A DNA stretch of 64,000 bases from Bradyrhizobium sp. (GCF_016219575.1 NZ_JACRMG010000016.1:1-64000); one strand, 5' to 3'; shown: positions 25,407-36,800, numbered from the stretch's first letter. The notes: generated from the letters alone by a model not told the origin. Translations and numbers: made by a program.

Positions 25407-26402
25407 TCACTCCGGCTTGATGCCCGCCGCCTTCATGATCGGCAAGAGCCGCTTCTCCTCGCTTTCGCGATAGGCGGCGGCTTCCTGCGGCGTGGTCGGC
25501 CAGGGCGAGGCGCCGAGCTCGGCGTAGCGCTTCTTCACGACGTCGTCGGCGAGCGCCTTCACGGTCAGCGCATTGGCGCGCTCGATGACGCCGGCGGCAA
25601 CGCCCGCGGGGGCGATCATGGTGGCCCAGGAGGTCATCTCGTATCCCGGCAGCACTTCCGCCATCGTCGGCACGTCGGGCAGATCGGGCAGGCGCTTCTT
25701 CGACGTGACCGCGACGGGACGGATCAGGCCGGCCTTCACGCTCGGCAACGAACCCGGCAGGTTGTCGAACAGGAGATCGACGCGGCCGCCGAGCAGATCG
25801 TTCAGGGCAGGTGCGGCGCCCTTGTAGGGCACATGCATCACCTCGACGCCCGCCATGGCGTTCATCATCTCGCCGCTCAGATGCAGCGTGGTGCCGAAGC
25901 CGGCGGAGGCGTAGGTGTATTTTTTCGGCTCCTTCTTGAAGGCGGCGAGCAGCTCCTTGAGATCCTGGGAGAAGAAATCCTTCCGCGCGGAAAGGATGTT
26001 CGGCAATTGCCACATGCCGGAGATGAAGGTGAAGTCATTGGCGGCGTGGTAAGGCAGCTTGGCGTAGGAGCCGACGCACAGCACATTGTTGGCGATGCCG
26101 CCGAGCCCGACCGTGTAGCCATCCGGCGCCGACTTCGCCACCGAATCCGCTCCGAGCACGCCGCCGGCGCCGGCCTTGTTCTCGACCACGATGGACTGCC
26201 CGCAAATCTCGCTCATGCGCTGGCAGAGGATGCGCGACAGCACGTCGGTGGCCCCGCCGGCCGGGAAGGCGTTGACATATTTCACGGAGCGCGCCGGCCA
26301 GGCGGCTTCCTGCGATCGTGCGGCCAAGGGAATGATGAAAGGCGCGGCGGCCGCGCCGCCTGCGAGCGAGAGCAATCGGCGGCGGCTAATGGGCGCAGGC
26401 AT
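25407..26402 (-). CDS. Bug-type (tripartite tricarboxylate transporter) periplasmic binding protein
   Basis: A 331-residue extracytoplasmic solute receptor: a Tat-like signal (ISRRRLLSLAGGAAAAPFIIPLAARSQ) then the Bug fold with WPARSVKYVNAFPAGGATDVLSRIL, IVVENKAGAGGVLGAD, YTYASAGFGTTLHLSGEMM and VPYKGAAPALNDLLGG. Ligands in this family are small carboxylates; the ligand here is unknown. No TctA/TctB membrane genes are nearby, so it is an orphan receptor. The GGGAGG site is directly adjacent to the ATG at 26408 but correctly spaced for the one at 26402, which decides the start. Confidence 0.92.
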   Translation of the reverse strand: MPAPISRRRLLSLAGGAAAAPFIIPLAARSQEAAWPARSVKYVNAFPAGGATDVLSRILCQRMSEICGQSIVVENKAGAGGVLGADSVAKSAPDGYTVGLGGIANNVLCVGSYAKLPYHAANDFTFISGMWQLPNILSARKDFFSQDLKELLAAFKKEPKKYTYASAGFGTTLHLSGEMMNAMAGVEVMHVPYKGAAPALNDLLGGRVDLLFDNLPGSLPSVKAGLIRPVAVTSKKRLPDLPDVPTMAEVLPGYEMTSWATMIAPAGVAAGVIERANALTVKALADDVVKKRYAELGASPWPTTPQEAAAYRESEEKRLLPIMKAAGIKPE

Positions 26403-26626
26403 CGGCATCCTCCCGGGGAGCGGTGTTTTTTTTCACGTGGCTGCCGTTTCTTGCTTTTGTTGCCCGGATTGAAGCGGCGGATGCGCGTCCGGTCAACTGC
26501 CGCCGACGCGACAGTTTGCATGAACACGATCTTCCCGGCAGGCGGATGCGCTGCAACAACGCACGCCAGTTGCGCCACACGGAAAATGCGGCCGGCATTT
26601 CAAGGCGGGCAAGCCGCAAAACCAGC

Positions 26627-26761
26627 ATGAGTGACTTCGACGTTAAGATGGGGAATTGCATCATGCCCGGCATCTGCATTTCCACCTTCATCGGCCTGCC
26701 GCTGAAGAAGCGCGAGGGCACCACTTTGCCGACCCGCGCGGTGGCGGTGTTCGGGCTTTAA
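26627..26761 (+). CDS. Possible small ORF, 44 residues
   Basis: MSDFDVKMGNCIMPGICISTFIGL and following, ending in VAVFGL. It lies in the 573-bp gap between the Bug-type gene and the HlyD-like gene, has no clear ribosome-binding site and matches nothing I know. The stop falls just before a palindromic repeat. The rest of the gap (26403-26626 and 26853-26975) shows nothing else apart from a T-rich stretch at 26424-26432. Confidence 0.25.
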   Translation: MSDFDVKMGNCIMPGICISTFIGLPLKKREGTTLPTRAVAVFGL

Positions 26762-26764
26762 CCG

Positions 26765-26852
26765 CGTCATGCCCGGGCTTGTCCCGGGCATCCACGTCTT
26801 TCTTGTCGCTGAAGCCAAGACGTGGATGGCCGGGACAAGCCCGGCCATGACG
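26765..26852. repeat. Palindromic repeat (CGTCATGCCCGGG family), copy 2
   Basis: CGTCATGCCCGGGCTTGTCC and CATCCACGTCTT pair with AAGACGTGGATG and GGCCGGGACAAGCCCGGCCA, ending CATGACG. It forms a long near-perfect hairpin upstream of the HlyD-like adaptor gene. Confidence 0.9.
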
Positions 26853-26975
26853 GAAACATCGAACCAGTCCGTGCTGGCAAAATACCAATTCCGGTGGCCC
26901 GGACGGGTGCCGCCGGCGCTTTGCCGCAGGGCCGCGTTCTGCTATCGAGGGTGCTGGAAAATACTGGATTTGCCG

Positions 26976-27872
26976 ATGAACTATTGCATCACCCGCGCTC
27001 CTTCCCGAAAGCTGGCGGCGCTCGTTGCCGCAGCGCTCCTTGCCGCACAGCCTGCGCTCGCGGCAGGTGAGGAAGGCGAGGGCGCGCCGCGGGGACCGGC
27101 GGTCACCGTGCTGAAGGTGGCAAAATACTGCTTCAACAACAATGTCGAGGTGTCCGGCATCGTGCTGGCGCGTGAGGAAACTTCCGTGCGGCCGGAGCGG
27201 CTCGGCGCCAAGGTCACCGAAATCCTGGCCGATGCCGGCGACACCGTGACCGCGGGCCAGGTGCTGGCGCGGATCGCGCCGCCCGAGGGCGGCAGCATCA
27301 CGGTGCAGGCGCCGGTGGCGGGGCTGATCTCGCAATCCACGGCGCAGATCGGCGGCATGGTCGGCGCCAAGGGCGAAGCGCTGTTCAACATCGTGGCGCG
27401 CAGCGAATACGATCTCGTCGGCATGGTGCCGGTAAGGGACATCGCGAAACTGCAGGTCGGCCAGCCGGCGCGGATCAAGATCATCGGCGCAGGCGACGTC
27501 GACGCGCGGGTGCGCCGCATCGCGCCGACCATCGAGCCGAACAGCCAGCTCGGCCAGGTGTTCATCGGCATCACGCCGGCGCGGCGCTTCCTGATCAATT
27601 CCAGCGGCCGCGCGCTGATCAAGATCGGCCAGAGCTGCGGCATCGCAGTCCCCCTGACCGCGATCCTCTACGGCAGCGCCGGCACGGTGGTGCAGGTGGT
27701 CCGCCGCGCCCGCATCGAGACGCGGCGCGTCGAGACCGGGCTGATGGCCGCGGGCCAGGTCGAGATCAAGGAAGGCCTGCAGGAAGGCGATATCGTCGTG
27801 GCACGCGCCGGCGCGCTGCTGCGCGAAGGCGATCCGGTGCGGCCGGTGACGGCGGCGGCGGAAGCGAAGTGA
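26976..27872 (+). CDS. Orphan HlyD-like efflux adaptor
   Basis: A 298-residue secreted membrane-fusion-like protein: signal peptide about 1-29 (LAAQPALA), then VSGIVLAREETSVRPERLGAKVTEILADAGDTVTAGQVLARI, ITVQAPVAGLISQSTAQIG and the C-terminal EIKEGLQEGDIVVARAGALLREGDPV. It aligns along its length with the RND adaptor at 11839-12774, including a lone Cys near the N-terminus (KYCFNNNVEV), so the two are paralogues. Here no permease or outer-membrane channel gene follows; a repeat and a convergent gene come next. It may lend itself to another transporter. Confidence 0.85.
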   Translation: MNYCITRAPSRKLAALVAAALLAAQPALAAGEEGEGAPRGPAVTVLKVAKYCFNNNVEVSGIVLAREETSVRPERLGAKVTEILADAGDTVTAGQVLARIAPPEGGSITVQAPVAGLISQSTAQIGGMVGAKGEALFNIVARSEYDLVGMVPVRDIAKLQVGQPARIKIIGAGDVDARVRRIAPTIEPNSQLGQVFIGITPARRFLINSSGRALIKIGQSCGIAVPLTAILYGSAGTVVQVVRRARIETRRVETGLMAAGQVEIKEGLQEGDIVVARAGALLREGDPVRPVTAAAEAK

Positions 27873-27879
27873 CGCGTAG

Positions 27880-27968
27880 CGTCATGGCCGAGCTTGACCC
27901 GGCCATCCATCGCTCACAAGAGATTCTTACGAAGAAGGATGGATGCGCGGGTCAAGCCCGCGCATGAC
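27880..27968. repeat. Palindromic repeat (CGTCATGGCCGAG family), copy 3
   Basis: Same architecture as the copies at 1956 and 26765: CGTCATGGCCGAGCTTGACC, CCATCCAT, then ATGGATG and GCGGGTCAAGCCCGCGCATG. It lies between convergent genes and may terminate both. Confidence 0.85.
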
Positions 27969-27982
27969 ACCCGGAATTTGCC

Positions 27983-28825
27983 TCACCCGCCGATGCGGAT
28001 CTCGTCCAGCAGCGAGGAGGAGACGCTCGGCACCTGCGCGCCGTCGGAGGCGCGGGAGATGGTGACGCGGGTCTTGTTGAAGACGCCCTCGATGCCGCCG
28101 GCGCCTTGCGCATTCAGATTTTCGAGCAGGGCGGAAACCAGCACGCTGTTGCTGCCCCTGGAATCGTCGGCGACCTTGCCGGGCGTGGCGGCGGTGAGGA
28201 TCAGCGCGTTGTCGGTCGCCGCGAGCGGCGCCAGGCCGTGCGAGTAGGAACGGAAACGGCGCTCATAGGGGTTGCGGCGGGAGGCGTCGATCACGACCAG
28301 CTTGGCGCGCGCACCCTTTTCCTTGATGCCGTCGAGCACGGACTCGACCGAAATGCCTTCGCGCTTGACGTCGCCTTCCTTCCAGATCCGCGCATCGACG
28401 GGGATCATGTAGCTCTCGCGGCCGGCCTGGATGCCGTAGCCGCCGAAGAACAGCATCACGACGGATTCCGGCTTGATCTTCGACTTCAGCCGGCCGACGG
28501 CGCGCTGCATGTCATCCTTGCTGGCGTCTTCCACCACGTCGACGTCGAAGCCGGACTGGCGCAGCGTCGCGGTGAGCGCGCGCGCATCGTTGATCGGCTG
28601 GTTGAGGGGGGCGGCGGCGTCGGGATAATGGCCGTTGCCGATGACGAGGGCGAGGCGCGACGGCTTCTTGGCGGCGTCAGCCGCCTGCTCGGTGCCGATG
28701 GCCTTGGCCGCATCCAGCGCACGCTTGTTCAGCGCCGCATGGGCGCCGATCGCCAGAGACACCATGCCAACGAGGCCGGCGACCACGGCAACCGTGCGAG
28801 GGGAGATGAACTGGCTGACTTTCAT
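27983..28825 (-). CDS. Secreted or anchored caspase-fold protein (pseudo-orthocaspase), catalytic dyad lost
   Basis: A 280-residue protein: N-terminal hydrophobic anchor or signal (about 11-32), then a caspase fold (57-275) with RLALVIGNGHYPDAAAPLNQPINDARALTATLRQ. The catalytic His position is Tyr130 (FFGGYG) and the Cys position is Ser182 (IDASRRNPYERRFRSYSHGLAP). Tyr/Ser pairs occur in bacterial orthocaspase-like proteins thought to lack protease activity (from memory of the literature). It is homologous to the protein at 9375-10829 but has no TPRs. ATG at 28825 is preferred, with AGGAAG upstream; another in-frame ATG is at 28849. Confidence 0.85.
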   Translation of the reverse strand: MKVSQFISPRTVAVVAGLVGMVSLAIGAHAALNKRALDAAKAIGTEQAADAAKKPSRLALVIGNGHYPDAAAPLNQPINDARALTATLRQSGFDVDVVEDASKDDMQRAVGRLKSKIKPESVVMLFFGGYGIQAGRESYMIPVDARIWKEGDVKREGISVESVLDGIKEKGARAKLVVIDASRRNPYERRFRSYSHGLAPLAATDNALILTAATPGKVADDSRGSNSVLVSALLENLNAQGAGGIEGVFNKTRVTISRASDGAQVPSVSSSLLDEIRIGG

Positions 28826-29186
28826 CCTGGTACTTCCTGTCATCGTCAAAAGGCGCGGCCAAACGGTAGTCGCGCCAGTCGGATTTAGGTTTGAGGGGTT
28901 GGCCGGGTTGGTGCCGCCGAATTACGCTGATTTTGCGGCGCCGCAGCAAACATTCCCTTAACCCGCAATATCCGCCCCGGCAAGCCAGAACGTCGACCCC
29001 CATTCAAGCTATTGTTTCGATAGCAGAAATTTATCTTCCCCCTGCCTGCTCCGAGCTCATTGAAAGGGAAAAATCGCGGCCCTTCTGTGACCTCTGTCAC
29101 ATCTGGTAAATCCCTGCCGTTCGTATAGTTTTTCCAATAACTTAAAGTTCCAGACTGCCTCGACGCCGGCGCAGAGAGTTTTGCTG
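28826..29186. other. 361-bp divergent intergenic region
   Basis: Lies between the second pseudo-caspase gene and the unrecognised gene at 29187. It contains a CRP-like palindrome (listed separately); no gene or dispersed repeat is seen. The part around 28990-29040 is relatively AT-rich and may hold promoters. Confidence 0.6.
29086..29101. promoter_or_regulatory. CRP-like operator, exact consensus half-sites
   Basis: TGTGACCTCTGTCACA matches TGTGA-N6-TCACA exactly and has 6-bp inverted arms (TGTGAC/GTCACA). It lies 85 nt upstream of the gene at 29187 and 260 nt upstream of the pseudo-caspase start on the other strand. Confidence 0.65.
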
Positions 29187-30926
29187 ATGGGGTTTCAATA
29201 TTTCGCCGGCGCCGCGTTCCGGGCGCTGACGGCCCATAAGGATGGGCCGTCGCTGTACGACGTCTGCGATCCCCTGCTGCTGAAATACCAGGGCGGCGAC
29301 GCCCATCTCGGCCAGTTCTACCGGACCGCGCTTGGCAACCCCGCGCTGCGGCCGCTGCTGCGGCGGACCGGCCTGCCGGCCCTGAAGGACGACAAGCAGC
29401 TCGCCGAGCTGCGCGCCGCCATCTCCCGTGCCCGCGACGACGAGGCGCCGGACTGGGCCGCGATCGGCGCTCCCGTGGCCGCGCTGATGGACGGCATCGA
29501 TGTGCAGCACCCCAAGCCAGCCCCGGCGCAGGCCGCGGCCCACCCGCCCGGGCTCGCCGAAATCGACAAGGTGATCCGCAGCTGCGCACAGCATCTGCTG
29601 CGTTCCTATTCCGGGAACGGCTTCCTGCCGACCTATGCCGCCTTCAACCTGCTCGGCGATGCCGACATGGGCGGGCGCGAGATGGTGATGGCGCTGACGG
29701 GCCTGAACTCGCGCGGCTACAAGAATTCGACCTTGCTGTTCTCGCTGGCGCGCATCTTCATTGCCCACTCCCCGGCGCGCGCGCTGATCAACCCGCCCTG
29801 GACGGGGATTGCCGAACCGATGTGGGAGCCGATGCAGATCCGCCATCGCTCGGCCTATTACGACGCGTTCTTCACCGAGGCGCTGCTCGGCTACATCGAG
29901 AGCGGGCTTGCTTCCGCGAAGGAAACCGCCGAGGCGCGGCGCGCCATCGACGACATGGTGAACTTCTGTCTCGACACCAGCCGGGAGGAAGTGCCCTCGC
30001 ATGACGGCTCGACCGTCAACGTGATCACGGCCTTGGCGCCGCTGCCGCATCCGCGCTTTTCGCGCTTCTTCGCCCAGATCAAGCAGGACCTCGGTTTCGG
30101 CATCTACGTGCCGGACTGCGACACCACGGCCTGCTCGTTCTCGGCGGCGACGCAGGCGGGCTCCACCGATCCCATCCTCGACCAGCCGCTGCTGGATTTC
30201 TACCGCGGCTACCAGGTGCGCGCGGGCGCCAACGAGCCGCGGGTGACCGTGCCGATCAACGACAACATCGACTATGACGGCGCGGTCGTCACCTGGATCG
30301 ACAACCTCAATGGCGACCGCCCCTACGGCAACGACCTCGATCCCACGCTCAATCTCGACATTCTCGAAGTCTCCTTCCGCAACCTGTCGCGCTGGAAGAT
30401 CCTGGAGACGCCGTCGCGGCTGGAGACGGTCCACCGCATCATCGCCTTCCAGCGCAAGCTCGCCGACAGCGGCGCCTTCGCCAATCCGCGCTCGCACATC
30501 TATTACCTGCCCGAGCTCTACTCCGCCTATTTCGGCCGCTGCTACGCCGCCTTCATGGCGCTGCCGGTCTCCGCGCAGCGCGCGATCGACCCGGACGGCT
30601 CGTTTGCCCTGATCCGCACCCGCGTGCTCGCCTATGTTGAGCGCGAGCTGATCGCGCACGAGATGAACGCGTTCGACGCGGCGCTGGCCCTGATGGCGCT
30701 GACGCATCTCGGCGCCGACGTCTCCACCTTCACGCCGGCGCTGCATGTCATCGTCGCCTCGCTCGGCGAGGGCGGCCGGCACGGGCCCTACAAGGCCTAT
30801 GAGTGGAACAAGATGAAGACGCCGACGCGGATCCTGGTCGGCGGGCCGGAGGTGACCTCCGCCTTCGTGCTGATGGGGCTCGCGCTGGCGCGGCGGGCGC
30901 TGCGGCAGGCGGGCCGAACCGCTTGA
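29187..30926 (+). CDS. Conserved-looking protein of unknown function, 579 residues
   Basis: I do not recognise this protein. It is soluble-looking, without signal peptide or membrane segments, and mostly alpha-helical by composition. Visible blocks include NSRGYKNSTLLFSLARIF (about 175), VPINDNIDYDGAVVTWIDN (about 354), NDLDPTLNLDILEVSFRNL (about 385), RSHIYYLPELYSAYFGRCY (about 434) and ALTHLGADVSTFTPALHVIVASLGEGGRHGP (about 508). The Asp-rich stretches and helical repeats recall alpha/alpha-toroid folds such as terpenoid cyclases, but this is weak. ATG at 29187 is preferred to a TTG two codons earlier. It stands as a single gene with a CRP-like site upstream. Base composition matches its neighbours. 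Confidence 0.85.
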   Translation: MGFQYFAGAAFRALTAHKDGPSLYDVCDPLLLKYQGGDAHLGQFYRTALGNPALRPLLRRTGLPALKDDKQLAELRAAISRARDDEAPDWAAIGAPVAALMDGIDVQHPKPAPAQAAAHPPGLAEIDKVIRSCAQHLLRSYSGNGFLPTYAAFNLLGDADMGGREMVMALTGLNSRGYKNSTLLFSLARIFIAHSPARALINPPWTGIAEPMWEPMQIRHRSAYYDAFFTEALLGYIESGLASAKETAEARRAIDDMVNFCLDTSREEVPSHDGSTVNVITALAPLPHPRFSRFFAQIKQDLGFGIYVPDCDTTACSFSAATQAGSTDPILDQPLLDFYRGYQVRAGANEPRVTVPINDNIDYDGAVVTWIDNLNGDRPYGNDLDPTLNLDILEVSFRNLSRWKILETPSRLETVHRIIAFQRKLADSGAFANPRSHIYYLPELYSAYFGRCYAAFMALPVSAQRAIDPDGSFALIRTRVLAYVERELIAHEMNAFDAALALMALTHLGADVSTFTPALHVIVASLGEGGRHGPYKAYEWNKMKTPTRILVGGPEVTSAFVLMGLALARRALRQAGRTA

Positions 30927-31090
30927 CTTCCGCGCGGCTTCCGCAGAAAGACGCCTGCACCCGCCCGGCGCGCATTCGACGCCGGTCCATCCCGGACTGG
31001 AATGCGCGCTAAATCGTTGAAGACACGCACTTTCTTTCGAATCGGCAAAACCGCTTCGCCTGACAGCGCTGTTGTCCCTATATTGATTTG

Positions 31091-32053
31091 ATGCCGGACC
31101 AGATGCGCAGCTATCTCGATTTCGAAAAGCCCGTCGCCGAACTCGAGGCCAAGATCGACGAGCTGCGCACGCTCGCGGCCAACGGCAGCGACATCGGCGA
31201 CGAGATCACGAAGATCGAGGAGAAGTCGGCGCAGGCGCTGGCCGAGCTCTACGCCAACCTCACGCCGTGGCAGAAGACGCTGGTGGCGCGGCATCCGCAG
31301 CGGCCGCATTTCACCGATTTCATCAACGCGCTGATCACGGAATTCACGCCGTTCGCCGGCGACCGCAAGTTCGGCGAGGACGAGGCGCTGATGGGCGGCT
31401 TCGGCCGCTTCCAGGGCGAGCCGATCTGCGTGATGGGCCAGGAAAAGGGCAACTCGACCGAGAGCCGCATCAAGCACAATTTCGGCATGGCCCGTCCCGA
31501 AGGCTATCGCAAGGCGGTGCGGCTGATGGAGATGGCGGATCGCTTCGGCATCCCCGTGCTCTCGATCGTGGATTCCGCCGGCGCCTATCCCGGCATCGGC
31601 GCCGAAGAGCGCGGACAGGCCGAGGCGATCGCGCGCTCCACCGATGCGTGCCTGTCTCTTGGTGTCCCCAATGTCGCAATCGTCACCGGTGAGGGCATGT
31701 CGGGCGGCGCGATCGCGATCACCACCGCCAACAAGGTGCTGATGTTCGAGCACGCGATCTACAGCGTGATCTCGCCGGAAGCCGCCTCCTCGATCCTGTG
31801 GCGCGACGGCACCAAGGCGCAGGAAGCCGCCAACAGCATGAAGATCACCGCGCAGGACATGCTGCGATTCGGCGTCATCGACCGCATCCTGAGCGAGCCG
31901 GCGGGCGGCGCCCACCGCGACCCGTCAGCCATGATCGCCCGCACCGGCGAGGCCATCGCGCAGGCCTTCAACGATCTGCGCAATTTCGACGCCGACGGTA
32001 TTCGCCGGCAGCGGCGGCAGAAGTTTCTCGATATCGGCCGCAAGCTGGGGTGA
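31091..32053 (+). CDS. accA: Acetyl-CoA carboxylase carboxyltransferase subunit alpha
   Basis: A 320-residue subunit that, with AccD, moves the carboxyl group from biotin to acetyl-CoA, giving malonyl-CoA for fatty acid synthesis. It has the N-terminal SYLDFEKPVAELEAKIDEL helix, RHPQRPHFTDFI and the crotonase-like core GREKGNST-equivalent (GQEKGNSTESRIKHNFGMARPEGYRKA), DSAGAYPGIGAEERGQAEAIA and GEGMSGGAIAI. The length is standard. ATG at 31091 gives the conserved N-terminus; a TTG precedes it by one codon. A hairpin about 100 nt downstream may end the transcript. Confidence 0.97.
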   Translation: MPDQMRSYLDFEKPVAELEAKIDELRTLAANGSDIGDEITKIEEKSAQALAELYANLTPWQKTLVARHPQRPHFTDFINALITEFTPFAGDRKFGEDEALMGGFGRFQGEPICVMGQEKGNSTESRIKHNFGMARPEGYRKAVRLMEMADRFGIPVLSIVDSAGAYPGIGAEERGQAEAIARSTDACLSLGVPNVAIVTGEGMSGGAIAITTANKVLMFEHAIYSVISPEAASSILWRDGTKAQEAANSMKITAQDMLRFGVIDRILSEPAGGAHRDPSAMIARTGEAIAQAFNDLRNFDADGIRRQRRQKFLDIGRKLG

Positions 32054-32062
32054 GGCCATAAC

Positions 32063-32082
32063 CGTCATGCCCGGCCATGACG
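32063..32082. repeat. Minimal 20-bp palindrome, collapsed form of the CGTCATG repeat
   Basis: CGTCATGCCCGGCCATGACG carries only the outer arms of the repeats found at 1956, 26765, 38139 and 58637, joined with the middle deleted. Confidence 0.75.
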
Positions 32083-32151
32083 ACGTCAGGAGTCCAGCCC
32101 CAAAGAATTGCGGCAACACCTTGGCAAAAATAGCCGTTTTCGGCCGCAATT

Positions 32152-32171
32152 AGGCCGCGAGCGGCCTGTTT
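32152..32171 (+). terminator. Possible terminator after accA
   Basis: AGGCCGC and GCGGCCT form a tight hairpin followed by GTTT. The T run is short, so this is a weak call. Confidence 0.4.
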
Positions 32172-32282
32172 AAGCTCTGTTGACCATGGCTGCTTCGAGG
32201 CTCGCGGAACGACCCCGTTCGGGTTGCGACGCACAGGCGTGACGGGTAATATTTTAATCAATGGCTTCAGGGCGATGAGCGG

Positions 32283-33788
32283 ATGTTGGGGTTGCCGACA
32301 TTGCCCGGTGGGTGTGGAGCTTTCGGCTTGATTTCTCGCCTTCCCGTTCGGCTGCTTGTGACCTCGGCTGCGCTCGCGGCCAGCGTGATGCTGGCCGGCT
32401 GCAACACCGACGAAATTTCGCTGGCCAGCAACGCCAAGGCCAACCAGCCGGTCCCGCCAAGACTGATCCAGGCCATGACCGAAAAGAACATGGACCTGAA
32501 CTCGCCGATCCTGGTCCGCATCTTCAAGCAGGAAGCCGAGCTCGAGGTCTGGAAGCAGGATCGCGACGGCCGCTTTGCGCTGCTCAAGACCTATCCGATC
32601 TGCCGCTGGTCCGGCGATCTCGGTCCGAAGATCCGCGAAGGCGACCGCCAGGCGCCGGAAGGCTTCTACACCATCACGCCGGCGCAGATGAATCCGCAGT
32701 CGTCGTTCTACCTCGCCTTCAACACCGGCTATCCCAACGCGTTCGACTCCGCGCTCGGCCGCACCGGTTCGCAGCTGATGGTGCATGGCGACTGTTCGTC
32801 GCGCGGCTGTTACGCGATGACCGACGAGCAGATCTCGGAGATTTATTCGCTCGGCCGCGAGTCCTTCTTCGGCGGCCAGCGCGCCTTCCAGCTGCAGGCC
32901 TTCCCGTTCAAGATGACGCCGATCAACATGGCGAAGCATCGCAACAATCCGCACATGCCGTTCTGGCGGATGATCAAGGAAGGCTACGATCATTTCGAGG
33001 TGACGCGGCAGGAGCCGAAGGTCGATTTCTGCGAGAAGAAATACGTCTTCGATGCGATGCGCGCACCGAACGCCAAGAGCGAGCCGGTGTTCAACGCGTC
33101 GGCGAAATGCCCGGCCTATGCGATCCCCGAAGACGTCGCCGACGCCGTGCGCGAGAAGCAGCAGCACGACCAGGCCGAGACCAACAAGCTGATCTCGCGC
33201 GGCACGCCGGTGGCGCGCATGAATACCGGAATCGACGGCGGCATGCACAGGGTGTTTGCGGCGAAGCTGCCCGACGGCAATACCGGCCTGTCCGAAGGCG
33301 GCGACGGCCAGGGCCTCTCGCTGCTCGCCATCTCGCGCGCGCCGGGCACCATCCCCTCGCACGTCAATCCGCCGAAGCCGAAGCTGACGCCGGAGGAAGA
33401 GCCTGTTGTCGCCGTGCCCGCCACGCGCGTCGCAGCCGCCACGCCGGCACAGCAGCCCGCGCAATCCTCGTCCGGCGGATTCTTCTCCGACCTCGCCCGC
33501 AAGGTCGGCCTCGGCGGCTCCGACACCACCGCCAGCGCCCCGCCGCCCGCGCCCGCCGCGAAACCAAAGTCGGAGAGCAAGCTCTCGCCGCCGTCGGTCG
33601 TGCGCGCCCTCGCCGCCGCCCCGAAGCAGGTCGCAGCCAAGCCGGCGGCAACGCCTGCGCTGAAGCCGTCGGTTTCCGACGCGCCTGCCCCTGCCGCAGC
33701 AGCACCCGCGCCGGCCGCAACGATCGCCGGCGCCCAGCCGGTCGTACCAGCGAACTCGTTCGAGAGCCGTTTCGGCGCGATGAAGTAA
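32283..33788 (+). CDS. L,D-transpeptidase (YkuD) lipoprotein
   Basis: A 501-residue protein: a signal peptide with lipobox LAGCNTD (Cys about 40), then a YkuD catalytic region with ILVRIFKQEAELEVWKQ, CRWSGDLGPKIREGDRQAPEGFYTI and the active-site stretch MVHGDCSSRGCYAM (about 165-178), which contains the His and catalytic Cys. After about residue 290 the chain becomes an Ala/Pro-rich tail without known domains. It should form 3-3 crosslinks or attach proteins to peptidoglycan. The start is uncertain: ATG at 32283 or an in-frame TTG near 32328, either of which keeps the signal peptide. Confidence 0.88.
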   Translation: MLGLPTLPGGCGAFGLISRLPVRLLVTSAALAASVMLAGCNTDEISLASNAKANQPVPPRLIQAMTEKNMDLNSPILVRIFKQEAELEVWKQDRDGRFALLKTYPICRWSGDLGPKIREGDRQAPEGFYTITPAQMNPQSSFYLAFNTGYPNAFDSALGRTGSQLMVHGDCSSRGCYAMTDEQISEIYSLGRESFFGGQRAFQLQAFPFKMTPINMAKHRNNPHMPFWRMIKEGYDHFEVTRQEPKVDFCEKKYVFDAMRAPNAKSEPVFNASAKCPAYAIPEDVADAVREKQQHDQAETNKLISRGTPVARMNTGIDGGMHRVFAAKLPDGNTGLSEGGDGQGLSLLAISRAPGTIPSHVNPPKPKLTPEEEPVVAVPATRVAAATPAQQPAQSSSGGFFSDLARKVGLGGSDTTASAPPPAPAAKPKSESKLSPPSVVRALAAAPKQVAAKPAATPALKPSVSDAPAPAAAAPAPAATIAGAQPVVPANSFESRFGAMK

Positions 33789-33821
33789 AGCGCGAGCGCG
33801 CTTCTCTTCCACAACGATAGC

Positions 33822-33920
33822 CGTCATGCCCCGCGAAAGCGGGGCATCCAGTATTCAATGACGGTTGTGAAATGCGGAGAAGCCGCAGCATACTGGATCA
33901 TCCGCTTTCGCGGATGATGA
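33822..33920. repeat. Palindromic repeat (CGTCATGCCCCGCGAAAGCGGGGC family)
   Basis: Contains a hairpin CCCCGCGAAAGCGGGG, the pair ATCCAGTAT/ATACTGGAT, and CCGCTTTCGCGG, bounded by CGTCATG and GATGATGAC. It sits between the convergent L,D-transpeptidase and secA genes, where it could stop transcription from both sides. Confidence 0.85.
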
Positions 33921-33953
33921 CAGCATTGCGTAAGCGTTGCGCGTGCTATCGCC

Positions 33954-36800
<2,847 letters not shown>

